A stretch of 64,000 bases of DNA from Glycomyces paridis (GCF_004912155.1 NZ_STGX01000013.1:116651-180650); one strand, 5' to 3'; counted from the first letter of the stretch, positions 42,195-50,813 are shown. Notes: generated by a model not told the origin, from the letters alone. Made by a program: numbers and translations.

Positions 42195-42641
42195 ATGGAC
42201 GCGTCAGCACAGGAGACCGAACGCATCGTCGTCGGCGTCGACGGCTCCCCGGCCTCGGTGCGGGCCCTGGAGTGGGCGCTGCGCCAGGCCGAGCGCACGG
42301 GCGCGTCGATCGAGGCGGTGCACGCCTGGGAGGTGCCGGTAATGTACGGCTCGGGGATGATGGTGCTCCCCGGCGGCGACGAGTTCGAGGCGGCCGCGAA
42401 GCGGAACCTGGAGCAGGCCGTCGGGCAGGCGGGCGGGGACTCGACGGCCGTGCCGATCGAGCTGAAGGCCGTCGCGGGGCATCCCGCGAAGACCCTCGTC
42501 GACGTGGCCGAGCACGCCGCGCTGCTGGTCGTCGGCAGTCGCGGGCACGGCGGCTTCATGGGCGCGCTCATCGGCTCGGTGAGCCAGAACTGCGTGGCCC
42601 ACGCGAAATGCCCGGTCGTGGTGGTCCGCGAGCACTACTGA
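42195..42641 (+). CDS. universal stress protein UspA family
   Basis: 148 aa, single Usp domain. VVGVDGSPASVRALEWALRQA at the N-terminus and the ATP-binding VVGSRGHGGFMGALIGSVS (G-2x-G-9x-G-S/T pattern) near 112-130 place it with ATP-binding UspA proteins. They are induced by starvation, oxidative or hypoxic stress. GGAGG lies upstream. A GC-rich terminator follows. Confidence 0.93.
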   Translation: MDASAQETERIVVGVDGSPASVRALEWALRQAERTGASIEAVHAWEVPVMYGSGMMVLPGGDEFEAAAKRNLEQAVGQAGGDSTAVPIELKAVAGHPAKTLVDVAEHAALLVVGSRGHGGFMGALIGSVSQNCVAHAKCPVVVVREHY

Positions 42642-42670
42642 CCGAGACTCCGGTCGGCGTGCAGGAAAGG

Positions 42671-42702
42671 AGCGGCCCCCCGGGGTATCCCCGGGGGCCG
42701 CT
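42671..42702. terminator. hairpin terminator
   Basis: AGCGGCCCCCCGGGG/CCCCGGGGGCCGCT with a TAT loop and a single-base bulge, between uspA and the convergent GH43 gene. Confidence 0.75.
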
Positions 42703-42712
42703 TCGCGTCTCG

Positions 42713-44197
42713 CTACTCGGGGAGCCGGTCGGCCCGGTAGTCGACGGCGGTGAGGCGCGAGGCGCCGCCGACCGCGCCGACGCCGAGCACGCGGCCGGTG
42801 AACCCGGTCGCGACCTCGGTCGACAGGTACCGACCGTCGAGGCGCGCCAACTCCACCGGGTCGGCGCCGCCCAGCGACAGCACCACGTCGTCGGGCCCGT
42901 ACGCCGTCAGCGTCTCGGCCACGCACTCGACGGCGCGGATCGCGAGCACGGCCTCCCCGCCCGGGGCGGGGGCCGAGCCGAGGTCGGCGGTGACGCCGCC
43001 GATGCGCGCGTACGCGGTGACCAGGCCGTTCTCGAAGCGCAGGCCGTAGCGGTGCCGGTCGTCGATGCGCAGCTCGAAGCGGCCCGAACCGGTGAACGCG
43101 GCGGTGGCGCTCCAGCGGTGGTCCTGGACGCGGAAGCAGAGCAGGCCCGGGGAGTCGTCCTTCGGGTCGCGCAGTTCGAGGCCGCCGCCCGGGTGCGGCG
43201 AGGCGATCGCCTCGGGCTCGCTGGAGGGGGCGACCCAGCGCGGATCCAAAGCGGGCGAGGCGAACTCGTCGCCGAAGGAGGTGTCGGGTGCGGTGAAGGA
43301 GTGGCGGCCCTCGTCGAACACCGGCCAGCCGTCGACCCAGTCGATCCCGGCGAGGAAGGTTTCGCGGCCGAGCACGTGGAACTGCGGGGTGAAGCCGAGC
43401 GGGCGCACCGCGAGGTAGACGGCCGCCCACTCGCCTTCGGCGGTCTCGACGAGGTCGGCGTGCCCGGTGTTCTGCACGGGGTGGGCCAGCGAGCGGTGGG
43501 AGAAGATCGGGTTGGCGGGGCAGGCCTCGTAGGGGCCCTCGGGGCGGTCGGCGCGCGCGACGGTGACGGTGTGGCCGCGCTCGGTGCCGCCCTCGGCGAG
43601 CATGAGGTACCAGCGGTCGCCGACGCGGTAGAGGTGCGGCGCTTCGGAGGCGGCGAGGCCGAGGCCCTGCCAGACCTGGTACGGCTCGGACTTGAAGCGG
43701 CCGGTCTCCAGGTCGAGGCGGCCTTGGAAGATGCCGTCGCCCTCGCCGTTGAAGACGGTGCCCTTCCAGGTCAGATAGCACTCGCCGTCCTCGTCCCAGC
43801 ACAGGTCGGGGTCGATGCCGACCGCTTCGCGCACGAACACCGGGTCGCTCCACGGGCCGGCGGGATCCTCGGCGGTGACGATGGTCTGGCCCGACTCGGC
43901 GTCGCCGACGTTGGTGGTCACGAAGTGGAAGCGGCCGTCGTGGTGGCGCAGCGTCGAGCCGTAGATGCCGCCCGAGGCGCGCCCGTCGCCGCGCAGGAAC
44001 TGACTGCGGCGGTCGAGGATGTTCCCGATCTGGCGCCAGGAGACGAGGTCGCGGCTGTGGAAGATCGGCGCGCCGGGGAAGTACTCGAAGCTCGAATGCG
44101 CGAGGTAGTAGTCCTCGCCGACCCGGCAGATCGTCGGGTCGGAGTAGAAGCCCGGCACGATCGGGTGCTCGGCGGCGGAGACGGTCGGTTGGCGCAA
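42713..44197 (-). CDS. GH43 family glycoside hydrolase (beta-xylosidase type)
   Basis: 494 aa. Five-bladed propeller with catalytic residues visible: HPIVPGFYSDPTI (base Asp), AVGIDPDLCWDEDG (pKa-modulating Asp) and SEAPHLYRVG (acid Glu). A C-terminal beta-sandwich (about 310-494) is of the GH43 subfamily 11 type found in beta-xylosidases/arabinofuranosidases. No signal peptide, so it acts on imported oligosaccharides. Its promoter spacer holds a palindromic operator, implying sugar-responsive control. Confidence 0.9.
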   Translation of the reverse strand: MRQPTVSAAEHPIVPGFYSDPTICRVGEDYYLAHSSFEYFPGAPIFHSRDLVSWRQIGNILDRRSQFLRGDGRASGGIYGSTLRHHDGRFHFVTTNVGDAESGQTIVTAEDPAGPWSDPVFVREAVGIDPDLCWDEDGECYLTWKGTVFNGEGDGIFQGRLDLETGRFKSEPYQVWQGLGLAASEAPHLYRVGDRWYLMLAEGGTERGHTVTVARADRPEGPYEACPANPIFSHRSLAHPVQNTGHADLVETAEGEWAAVYLAVRPLGFTPQFHVLGRETFLAGIDWVDGWPVFDEGRHSFTAPDTSFGDEFASPALDPRWVAPSSEPEAIASPHPGGGLELRDPKDDSPGLLCFRVQDHRWSATAAFTGSGRFELRIDDRHRYGLRFENGLVTAYARIGGVTADLGSAPAPGGEAVLAIRAVECVAETLTAYGPDDVVLSLGGADPVELARLDGRYLSTEVATGFTGRVLGVGAVGGASRLTAVDYRADRLPE

Positions 44198-44254
44198 GGC
44201 GGTTCCCTCCCTGGAGGCGGCGGTCCGCCGCCGGCCCGGACCGACGGCGCATCC

Positions 44255-44284
44255 ACACTAAGTTGTGTCGATAAACTTTGTCAA
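44255..44284 (-). promoter_or_regulatory. GH43 promoter with operator in the spacer
   Basis: On the minus strand TTGACA (44279-44284), 18-bp spacer, TAGTGT (44255-44260). The spacer is filled by the imperfect palindrome AAGTTTATCGACACAACTT (44260-44278). This is typical for repression by a LacI- or ROK-type sugar regulator, which is not encoded nearby. Confidence 0.65.
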
Positions 44285-44331
44285 CCGATAACACGACGGC
44301 TCACAGCACCCCGAAGGCGCGCCGAACCCCG

Positions 44332-44540
44332 CTTCAGCTCCGCTTCAGGTACCTCCGGCTAGCGTTGAAAACCGGGGGGCCTCCCCCGGCCCTCCCGCAG
44401 GCCTTCGGCGTGCCCGGGCCCGCGTGCCCTTCGCGAACGCCGCTCGACTTCAGCTCCGCTTCAGGTACCTCCGACTAGCGTTGAAAACCGGGGGGCCTCC
44501 CCCAGGCCACCTGCAGGCCTTCGGCGCGCCCGGGCCCGCC
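44332..44540 (+). repeat. 116-bp tandem duplication upstream of phoX
   Basis: Two copies beginning at about 44333 and 44449. Each carries TTCAGCTCCGCTTCAGGTAC, CTCCG[GA]CTAGCGTTGAAAACC, the inverted repeat GGGGGGCCTCCCCC, and GCAGGCCTTCGGCG followed by CCCGGGCCCGC. Divergence is mainly in the last 25 bp. Confidence 0.85.
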
Positions 44541-44618
44541 GCGTCGCCTTCGCTCCCAACGCCTCGCTATTGCGCCCACCTCCAGTCCCACGGTTCCGCC
44601 GGGGGTCGTTCGCGCGGT

Positions 44619-44663
44619 GTTCACCTCCGGTTGGTGGAACCGCACCACAGCGCCGCATAGCTT
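44619..44663 (+). promoter_or_regulatory. PhoP-box-like site and -10 of phoX
   Basis: Two 11-mers, GTTCACCTCCG and GTTGGTGGAAC (44619-44640), resemble the 11-nt direct repeat units (GTTCACC) of the Streptomyces PHO box. They can also be read as an inverted repeat GTTCACC...GGTGGAAC. TAGCTT at 44658-44663 could be the -10. Placement before a phosphatase gene supports phosphate control. Confidence 0.5.
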
Positions 44664-44731
44664 CCACACAGGTGAGAACACAAGACCGCGAGTCCCCCCG
44701 CTCGCTCATATCGGACCGAATTGGAGCCGCG

Positions 44732-46807
44732 ATGCAATCCCCATCCGATCGCCCCCGTCTGCCGCTGTTCGCCCCCCACGCGGGCGGACGCTCGGCGATG
44801 ACCTGCGCCTTCCGCTGCGGCAACGCCTGCAGCCACCCGGTGCCGAACACCTCGGAGAACCCCTACCTCGGCGACCTCATCGCGCAGGCCGTCTCGCGCC
44901 GCTCGCTGCTGCGCAGCGGCGTCGTCGCCTCCCTCGCGGTCGGCGCCACGGGCGCGTTCGCCGCCCCGGCCGCCGCGTCCGAGACCGCCGCCCCCGCCAG
45001 CTCGGCCCACCGCGACCGCGCCCCGCGCGGCCTCGACTTCGAACCCGTCGCGCCCAACCGCGCCGACCAGGTCACCATCCCCGACGGCTACGACCAGCAG
45101 GTCGTCATCCGCTGGGGCGACCCGATCCTCAAGGGCGCGCCCGAGTTCGACCCCGAGGACCAGACCCCCGAGTCGCAGGCCGCCCAGTTCGGCTACAACA
45201 ACGACTACGTCGCGCTCCTCGAACACCCCGACAGCCGCCGCAAGAAGGTCCTCGTCGCCAACCACGAGTACACCGACGAGCCGCTCATGTTCCCCGCCTA
45301 CGACGGGGCCGCCCCCACCCGCGACCAGGTCGAGATCGCCTGGGCCGCACACGGCCTCACCGTCGTGACCGTGGACGAGGACCGCCGCACCGGCGACCTG
45401 ACCCCCCGCGTGGGCGACGAGCTGAACCGGCGCATCACCGCCACCACCCCGTTCGTCGTCACCGGCCCCGCCGCCGGCTCCGACCTGCTCAAGACCAGCG
45501 CCGACCCCGAGGGCACCACCGTGCTCGGCACCCTCAACAACTGCGCGGGCGGCACCACCCCGTGGGGCACGATCCTCTCCGGCGAGGAGAACTTCAACCA
45601 GTACTTCGCCAACACCGCGAGCGTCACCGACCCCGTCGCCAAGGCCCGCCTCGCCCGCTACGGCTTCTCCGGCGCCGCCAGCGGCCGCAGGTGGGAGCAG
45701 TACGACGAGCGCTTCGACATCGCCGCGGAACCCAACGAGCCCAACCGCTTCGGCTGGATCGTCGAACTCGACCCGTACGACCCCGACTGGGCGCCGCGCA
45801 AGCGCACCGCCCTGGGCCGCTTCAAGCACGAGGGCGCCGGCCCGCGCCTGACCCGCGACGGCCGCGTCGTGGTCTACATGGGCGACGACGAGCGCTTCGA
45901 CTACCTCTACAAGTTCGTCTCCGACAAGAAGATGAAGCGCGGCAACAGCCGCCGCGCCCGCGAGCACAACCGCACCCTCCTCGACGAGGGCACGCTCTAC
46001 GTCGCGAAGTTCACCGGCGACAGCCCGGCCGCCGAGATCGACGGCACCGGCGCGCTGCCCGCCGACGGCAAATTCGACGGCTCCGGCGAGTGGATCAAGC
46101 TCGCCAAGGGCGGCAAGTCCTATGTCGACGGCATGACCGCCGACGAGGTGTACGTCTTCACCCGCCAGGCCGGCGACAAGGTCGGGGCCACGAAGATGGA
46201 CCGCCCCGAGGACGTCGAGACCAGCCCGAAGACCGGCAAGCTCTACGTCGCGCTCACCAACAACACCGCGCGCGGCACCGGCTCGAACGCCAAGGCCGAC
46301 GAGGCGAACCCGCGCAACGCGAACAAGCACGGCCAGGTCCTCGAACTCGTCGAGCGGCACGACGACCCGACCGCGCTCACCTTCGGCTGGAGCCTGCTCC
46401 TGGTCTGCGGCGACCCCGAGGACGAGGGCACCTACTTCGGCGGGTTCCCCAAGGACCAGGTCTCACCGATCTCCTGCCCCGACAACGTGGCCTTCGACTC
46501 GTACGGGAACCTCTGGATCTCGACCGACGGCAACGCGCTGGGCGCCAACGACGGCCTGTTCGCCGTCCCGCTCGAAGGCGCCGACCGCGGCCAGGTCAAG
46601 CAGTTCCTGACCGTGCCGATCGGCGCCGAGACCTGCGGCCCGGTCGTCCAGGACAAGCACGTCCTGGTCGCCGCGCAGCACCCCGGCGAGCTCGACGGCG
46701 CCAGCTACGAGAACCCGCTCTCCGAGTGGCCCGACGGCCCCGGGACGCTCCCGCGCCCGGCGATCGTCAACGTGACCCGCACCGGCTTCGGCCGCATCGG
46801 CTGCTAG
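44732..46807 (+). CDS. phoX: PhoX family alkaline phosphatase, Tat-exported
   Basis: 691 aa, GGAG 6-7 nt before the ATG. After a cytoplasmic N-terminal stretch a twin-arginine signal (SRRSLLRSG near residue 56, then a hydrophobic h-region and AAPAAA) directs export. The PhoX domain shows LVANHEYTDEP, LSGEENFNQYF, FGWIVELDPYDP and MDRPEDVETSP, matching the metal-binding blocks of PhoX. It hydrolyses phosphate esters outside the cell under phosphate limitation using Ca/Fe. Standard PhoX length. Confidence 0.93.
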   Translation: MQSPSDRPRLPLFAPHAGGRSAMTCAFRCGNACSHPVPNTSENPYLGDLIAQAVSRRSLLRSGVVASLAVGATGAFAAPAAASETAAPASSAHRDRAPRGLDFEPVAPNRADQVTIPDGYDQQVVIRWGDPILKGAPEFDPEDQTPESQAAQFGYNNDYVALLEHPDSRRKKVLVANHEYTDEPLMFPAYDGAAPTRDQVEIAWAAHGLTVVTVDEDRRTGDLTPRVGDELNRRITATTPFVVTGPAAGSDLLKTSADPEGTTVLGTLNNCAGGTTPWGTILSGEENFNQYFANTASVTDPVAKARLARYGFSGAASGRRWEQYDERFDIAAEPNEPNRFGWIVELDPYDPDWAPRKRTALGRFKHEGAGPRLTRDGRVVVYMGDDERFDYLYKFVSDKKMKRGNSRRAREHNRTLLDEGTLYVAKFTGDSPAAEIDGTGALPADGKFDGSGEWIKLAKGGKSYVDGMTADEVYVFTRQAGDKVGATKMDRPEDVETSPKTGKLYVALTNNTARGTGSNAKADEANPRNANKHGQVLELVERHDDPTALTFGWSLLLVCGDPEDEGTYFGGFPKDQVSPISCPDNVAFDSYGNLWISTDGNALGANDGLFAVPLEGADRGQVKQFLTVPIGAETCGPVVQDKHVLVAAQHPGELDGASYENPLSEWPDGPGTLPRPAIVNVTRTGFGRIGC

Positions 46808-46839
46808 ACGTCGGCTGTTAGACAACGACTGCTAGGCAA

Positions 46840-46884
46840 CGGCTCTCGGCGGGAGCGGGGCGAGCCCGATCCCGCCGAGAGCCG
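46840..46884 (+). terminator. hairpin terminator of phoX
   Basis: Perfect 15-bp stem CGGCTCTCGGCGGGA/TCCCGCCGAGAGCCG with a 15-nt loop, followed by TTTC. Just before it three ~15-bp near-copies of GGCTGCTAGAC (46799-46839) repeat the stop-codon region. Confidence 0.8.
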
Positions 46885-46904
46885 TTTCAGCACACCCCCG
46901 CCGT

Positions 46905-47019
46905 TCACTCGATCAGGTGGGTTCTTGCCCTCCGCCGTTTTGACAGCGGTTTCTTGTCGGACCCGCGCAGAACAATTGGCGTGGGGTCGCCCCCCTGGGA
47001 GGGCGGGGGACTGCCCCGG
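46905..47019 (+). repeat. ~115-bp direct repeat, left copy
   Basis: Nearly identical to 50671-50786 in the same orientation. GACAGCGGTTTCTTGTCGGA and the following ~18 bp are identical, then GTGGGGTCGCCCCC and TGGGAGGGCGGGGGACTGCC with single transitions between blocks. It lies between the phoX terminator and the response regulator stop. Confidence 0.88.
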
Positions 47020-47034
47020 GTCGGATGCGGCCCC

Positions 47035-47676
47035 TCAGTCCTCCTCGATCCCCAACAGCCCCTTGCGAAAACCAGCCGCAACCGCCGCCGCGCGGTCGTT
47101 CACGCCGAGCTTCGCGTACAGGTGCAGCAGGTGCGTCTTCACCGTCGCCTCGCTGATGAACAGCCGCCTGGCGGCCTCCCGGTTCGAAGCGCCGTCCGCG
47201 ATGAGCCGCAGCACCTCGACCTCCCGCTCGCTCAGCGCCTCCCGCGGCGCCCGCACCTGGCTCATCAGCCGCGCCGCCACCGCCGGCGACAGGACCGCCT
47301 CGCCCCGCGCCGCCGCGCGCACCGCCTTCACCAGGTCCTCGCGGCCGGTGTCCTTGAGCAGGTAGCCCGTCGCGCCCGCCTCGATCGCCGGGCGCACATC
47401 CTGATCGGTGTCGAACGTCGTGAGCACCAGGACCCTCGCGGGCGAACCCGCCCGCGCCAGCTCGCCGATCGCCTCCACCCCGCCCATGACCGGCATCCGC
47501 AGGTCCATGAGCACCACGTCCGGCCGCAGCGCCTTCGCCATCGCCACCGCCTCGGCGCCGTTCGCGGCCTCCCCGAGGACCTCGAAACCCTCCTCGGCCG
47601 CGAACACGCCGCGGAACCCGTCCCGCACGATCGGGTGGTCGTCGGCGATGAGCACCCGGATCACCGTGCCGCTCAT
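47035..47676 (-). CDS. NarL/LuxR family response regulator
   Basis: 213 aa. Receiver domain with IADDHPIVRDG (acidic pair), LMDLRMPVMGGVEA (phosphoacceptor Asp near 56), LTTFD and YLLKD. The LuxR-type HTH is ALSEREVEVLRLIADGASNREAARRLFISEATVKTHLLHLYAKL. It receives phosphate from the DesK-type kinase encoded just upstream (4-bp overlap) and probably controls the ABC exporter at the head of the operon. Confidence 0.95.
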   Translation of the reverse strand: MSGTVIRVLIADDHPIVRDGFRGVFAAEEGFEVLGEAANGAEAVAMAKALRPDVVLMDLRMPVMGGVEAIGELARAGSPARVLVLTTFDTDQDVRPAIEAGATGYLLKDTGREDLVKAVRAAARGEAVLSPAVAARLMSQVRAPREALSEREVEVLRLIADGASNREAARRLFISEATVKTHLLHLYAKLGVNDRAAAVAAGFRKGLLGIEED

Positions 47677-48884
47677 GCCTTCACCTCCATCGGCGCGAGC
47701 GCCGGGACGGTCGCCGCGACCGCCGTCCCCTCGCCGGGCGACGACTCGACCGCGAACGTCCCGCCGAGCCGCTCGACGCGCCGCCGCATCGACGTCAGCC
47801 CGAACCCGCCCGACTCCCCGGCCAGCGCGAGGTCGAACCCGCGCCCGTCGTCGAGCACGTCCAACGCCGCCACGTCGTCCATATAGGATAGAGTGACGCC
47901 GACGCGCCCGGCCCCGGCGTACTTGGCGGCGTTGGCGAGCGACTCCTGCGCGACCCGCAGCAGGGTGCCCTCGACTTCGGGGTGCATGGGCCGGATCGTA
48001 CCGGTCACCGCGACGGCCGCGGGCGTCCCGTGCAGCGCCGACCACCGCCGGGCGACCTCCGCGAGCGCCTCCGGCAGCGCCGCCGTCTCCAACTGCGCCG
48101 GGACGACCGCGTGGACGGTCCGCCGCGCCTCGGCGAGGTTCTCCCGTGCCAGGAGCGTCGCCTTCGCGAGCCGCGAGCGCCAGTCGGCGTCCTCCTTCGC
48201 GGCCTCCAGCTGCGCGATGATCCCCGCCAGGCCCTGCGCGAGCGTGTCGTGGATCTCGGCGGCGATGCGCTGCCGCTCGTCCATCACCCCGGCCTCGCGG
48301 GCCTGGACGAGCAGTTGCGCGTGGAGCCCGGCGTTCTCGGCGAGCGCCGCTTCGAGCCGTTCCACGGTGCGTTTGCGTTCGGCGCTGCGTTCGGCCGTGA
48401 CGTCGCCGACGACGCTGAACAGGCCCACCAGCGCCGTGATCGCGGCCGTGAACAGTGCGGCCGTGAGGGCCTCTGCGGCGGTGCCCGGCAGGCCCGTGTA
48501 GGCGGCGACGCTGATCGCGGCGGTGGCCGCCACCCCGGCGAACCGGATGCGGCCCTTGAGGTACCGCCACGAGTGGAGGTGCCCGGTGAACCCGAAGAAC
48601 GCCGCGAACCACATCGACTGCGAGCTCAGGGCGGCGATGAAGGCGATGAGCCCGGCGACGTAGAGGCCGCTGCGCGCCGCCCCGGTCCCTTCGGCGGGGA
48701 GGAGGAACCGGATCCAGGCCGCGCACGCGGCTGCGAGGCCGAGCGCGGTGAGGCGCCCGCCCCAGGCCGCGTCCTCGGTGAGCCAGTACAGGCCCGCCGA
48801 GACGACGAGGAGGACATACGGCGCCAAGGAGAGTTGGAGGTCGAGGCGTCGTTCCCAGCGGTCGAGCCCGCCCGCACCGGTCAT
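47673..48884 (-). CDS. DesK-type sensor histidine kinase
   Basis: 403 aa. Five to six membrane helices in residues ~18-160, a coiled linker, then the HisKA_3 dimerisation box MDERQRIAAEIHDTLAQGL (phosphoacceptor His near 219) and the ATPase domain with RVAQESLANAAKYA (N box), LDDGRGFD and GGFGLTSMRRRVERLGG. Membrane-integrated sensing of envelope or antibiotic stress is typical. It starts 2 nt after the permease stop and overlaps the response regulator. Confidence 0.95.
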   Translation of the reverse strand: MTGAGGLDRWERRLDLQLSLAPYVLLVVSAGLYWLTEDAAWGGRLTALGLAAACAAWIRFLLPAEGTGAARSGLYVAGLIAFIAALSSQSMWFAAFFGFTGHLHSWRYLKGRIRFAGVAATAAISVAAYTGLPGTAAEALTAALFTAAITALVGLFSVVGDVTAERSAERKRTVERLEAALAENAGLHAQLLVQAREAGVMDERQRIAAEIHDTLAQGLAGIIAQLEAAKEDADWRSRLAKATLLARENLAEARRTVHAVVPAQLETAALPEALAEVARRWSALHGTPAAVAVTGTIRPMHPEVEGTLLRVAQESLANAAKYAGAGRVGVTLSYMDDVAALDVLDDGRGFDLALAGESGGFGLTSMRRRVERLGGTFAVESSPGEGTAVAATVPALAPMEVKA

Positions 48885-48886
48885 TG

Positions 48887-49591
48887 CTACTCCCAGCGGA
48901 AGAGGCGGGCAGCGAGGGCGCTGACGGCCAGGGTGTACACGGCGAGGAGGACGAGCGGCAGCACGTCGGGGGCCTGCCCCGACCAGGCCTGGTGCAGGGC
49001 CGACCTGAAGGCGCCGAGCGGGGTGTACTCGCCGATGCGGGCCACGGTAGCAGCCATCTGGTCGACCGGCTGGATGAGTCCGGCGAGGAACGCCATGGGG
49101 AAGTAGAGGAGGACGCCGATGCCGTTGGCGGCCCGCCCGTTCGGGGCGAGGGCGGCGATGAGCAGGCCGATGGCGAACATCGCTGCGGTGCCCAGGAGGA
49201 ACACGCCGAGGGTCGGCAGGAGGCCGCCGGGCAGGCGGACGCCGAGGACGCCCGAGGCGACGCCCATGAGGAGCCCGCAGGCGATGAGGACGAGCGCGGT
49301 CTGGAGTACGAGTTGGACGGCGAGGAGGCTTCCGGGGCGGATCGGCGTGGTGGAGAGGCGCCGCAGGATGCCGCGTTCGCGGTAGGAGGCCATGGTGGTC
49401 GGCAGCAGGTAGAGGCCGACGAGGCCGACGGCGATGGCGAGGGACATCGGCAGGAGGGTCGTGTCGGTCGCGTCGATGGAGGAGCCGAAGACGACGAGGA
49501 TGAACAGGGGGATGAGGACGCTGACGAGTGAGCCGGGCTCGCGCAGCAGGAGTTTGGTCTCGACGGCGGTGAGTTTGGCGAGGGCGTTCAT
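48887..49591 (-). CDS. ABC-2 type exporter permease
   Basis: 234 aa with six membrane helices. It begins LAKLTAVETKLLLREPGSLV and contains PTTMASYRERGILRRLSTTPI (the conserved cytoplasmic coupling segment of ABC-2 drug exporters) and LPLVLLAVYTLAVSALAARLFRWE at the end. It forms the membrane part of an exporter with the ATPase encoded upstream. Substrate unknown; antibiotic or lipid export is usual for this operon type. Confidence 0.92.
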   Translation of the reverse strand: MNALAKLTAVETKLLLREPGSLVSVLIPLFILVVFGSSIDATDTTLLPMSLAIAVGLVGLYLLPTTMASYRERGILRRLSTTPIRPGSLLAVQLVLQTALVLIACGLLMGVASGVLGVRLPGGLLPTLGVFLLGTAAMFAIGLLIAALAPNGRAANGIGVLLYFPMAFLAGLIQPVDQMAATVARIGEYTPLGAFRSALHQAWSGQAPDVLPLVLLAVYTLAVSALAARLFRWE

Positions 49592-49638
49592 GGCGGGTTC
49601 CGTTCGTTCGCTGTTGCGGCGGTGGGGAGGGGGCGAGG

Positions 49639-50553
49639 TCAGTCGTCGAGCTTGCGGCCGGTGAGGGCGATGAAGGCGTCTTCGAGGGAGCGCCGGTCGA
49701 TGCGCAGGTCGGAGACGAGCACGTGGTGGCGGGCGAGTTGGGCGGTGACCGCGGTGGCGAAGTCGCCGGTGCCGGTGACGGTGACCCGGTCGCCTTCGCG
49801 GGCGGTGGCGGTGACGCCGGGGACGGCGGCGACGAGCGCGGCGGGGTCGGCGGCGCCGGCCGGGAGCGTGAACCGCATCTGCTGCGCGCCGGCGCCTTCG
49901 CCGATGAGCCCGGCGGGGGTGTCGAGGGCGACGACTTCGCCGCGGTCGATGACGGCGACCCGGTCGCACAGTTCCTCGACCTCGTCCATGAAGTGGCTGA
50001 CGAGGACGGTGGTGACGCCGCTCGCCTGGACCCGTTTGACGAGTTCCCAGGTGGCGCGCCGCGCCTGCGGGTCGAGGCCGGTGGTCAGCTCGTCGAGGAA
50101 CGCGACCTTCGGGTCGCCGACGAGGGCGAGCGCGATGAACAGGCGCTGCTTCTGGCCGCCGGAGAGCTTGCCGAAGCGGGTGTCGCGCTTCTCGGCGAGG
50201 CCCCATTCGTCGAGGAGCTCACGCCAGTCGCGGGGCGCCTTGTAGAAGGAGGCGTAGAGGTCGAGGGCCTCCCAGACCTTGAGGTTCTCGGGCAGCTGGG
50301 TCTGCTGGAGCTGGACGCCGATCCGCTCGCGCAGGGCGCGGGCGTCGCGCCGCGGGTCGAGGCCGAGGACCTTGACGGTGCCGGAGTCGGGCCTGCGGAG
50401 GCCTTCGACGCATTCGACGGCGGTGGTCTTCCCCGCGCCGTTGGGGCCGAGGATGCCGAACACCTCGCCCTCTTCGACGGAGAACGAGACGCCGCCGAGG
50501 ACGGTGCGCCCGGCGTAGGACTTGGTGAGGTCGTGCACTTCGATGATCGCCAT
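49639..50553 (-). CDS. ABC transporter ATP-binding protein
   Basis: 304 aa. Walker A GPNGAGKTT near residues 37-45, Q-loop QLQQTQLPENLKVWEAL, signature LSGGQKQRLFIALALVG, Walker B VAFLDELTTGLDP, His switch VSHFMDE. In Walker B the usual EP is ELTTGLDP (Glu present). The C-terminal ~80 residues form the accessory domain common in DrrA-like drug-export ATPases. First gene of the four-gene operon. Confidence 0.94.
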   Translation of the reverse strand: MAIIEVHDLTKSYAGRTVLGGVSFSVEEGEVFGILGPNGAGKTTAVECVEGLRRPDSGTVKVLGLDPRRDARALRERIGVQLQQTQLPENLKVWEALDLYASFYKAPRDWRELLDEWGLAEKRDTRFGKLSGGQKQRLFIALALVGDPKVAFLDELTTGLDPQARRATWELVKRVQASGVTTVLVSHFMDEVEELCDRVAVIDRGEVVALDTPAGLIGEGAGAQQMRFTLPAGAADPAALVAAVPGVTATAREGDRVTVTGTGDFATAVTAQLARHHVLVSDLRIDRRSLEDAFIALTGRKLDD

Positions 50554-50670
50554 ACGACAAGCTTCGTCGGGTTGCGGCCCAGGCGAATCGACCCGCGGGC
50601 GGTCGTTGCGGCGTCAAGGTGCGGAGCGCGGATCAGCCGATCGGTTGATGACGGGCGCACCGGTGCCTGA

Positions 50671-50786
50671 TCACTCGTTCGGGTGAGTTCTCGCTCTTCG
50701 CCGTTGTGACAGCGGTTTCTTGTCGGACCCGCGCAGAACAATTGGTGTGGGGTCGCCCCCCTTGGGAGGGCGGGGGACTGCCCCGG
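50671..50786 (+). repeat. ~115-bp direct repeat, right copy
   Basis: Counterpart of 46905-47019. Together they bracket the ATPase-permease-kinase-regulator operon almost exactly (47035-50553). Confidence 0.88.
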
Positions 50787-50813
50787 CCCTGGCGGGCCGG
50801 AGCGGCCCCGCGG

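Larger units (their letters stand above)
44198..44731. other. 534-bp intergenic control region between GH43 and phoX
   Basis: From left to right: GH43 leader and promoter/operator (44255-44284), a tandemly duplicated 116-bp segment (from 44332), and a PhoP-box-like site with a -10 (44619-44663). No coding frame accepted. Confidence 0.6.

Noticed and set aside
46905..50786. Composite transposon around the exporter operon
   Set aside because: The flanking repeats contain no transposase, terminal inverted repeats or target duplication; kept only as a repeat-flanked cassette.
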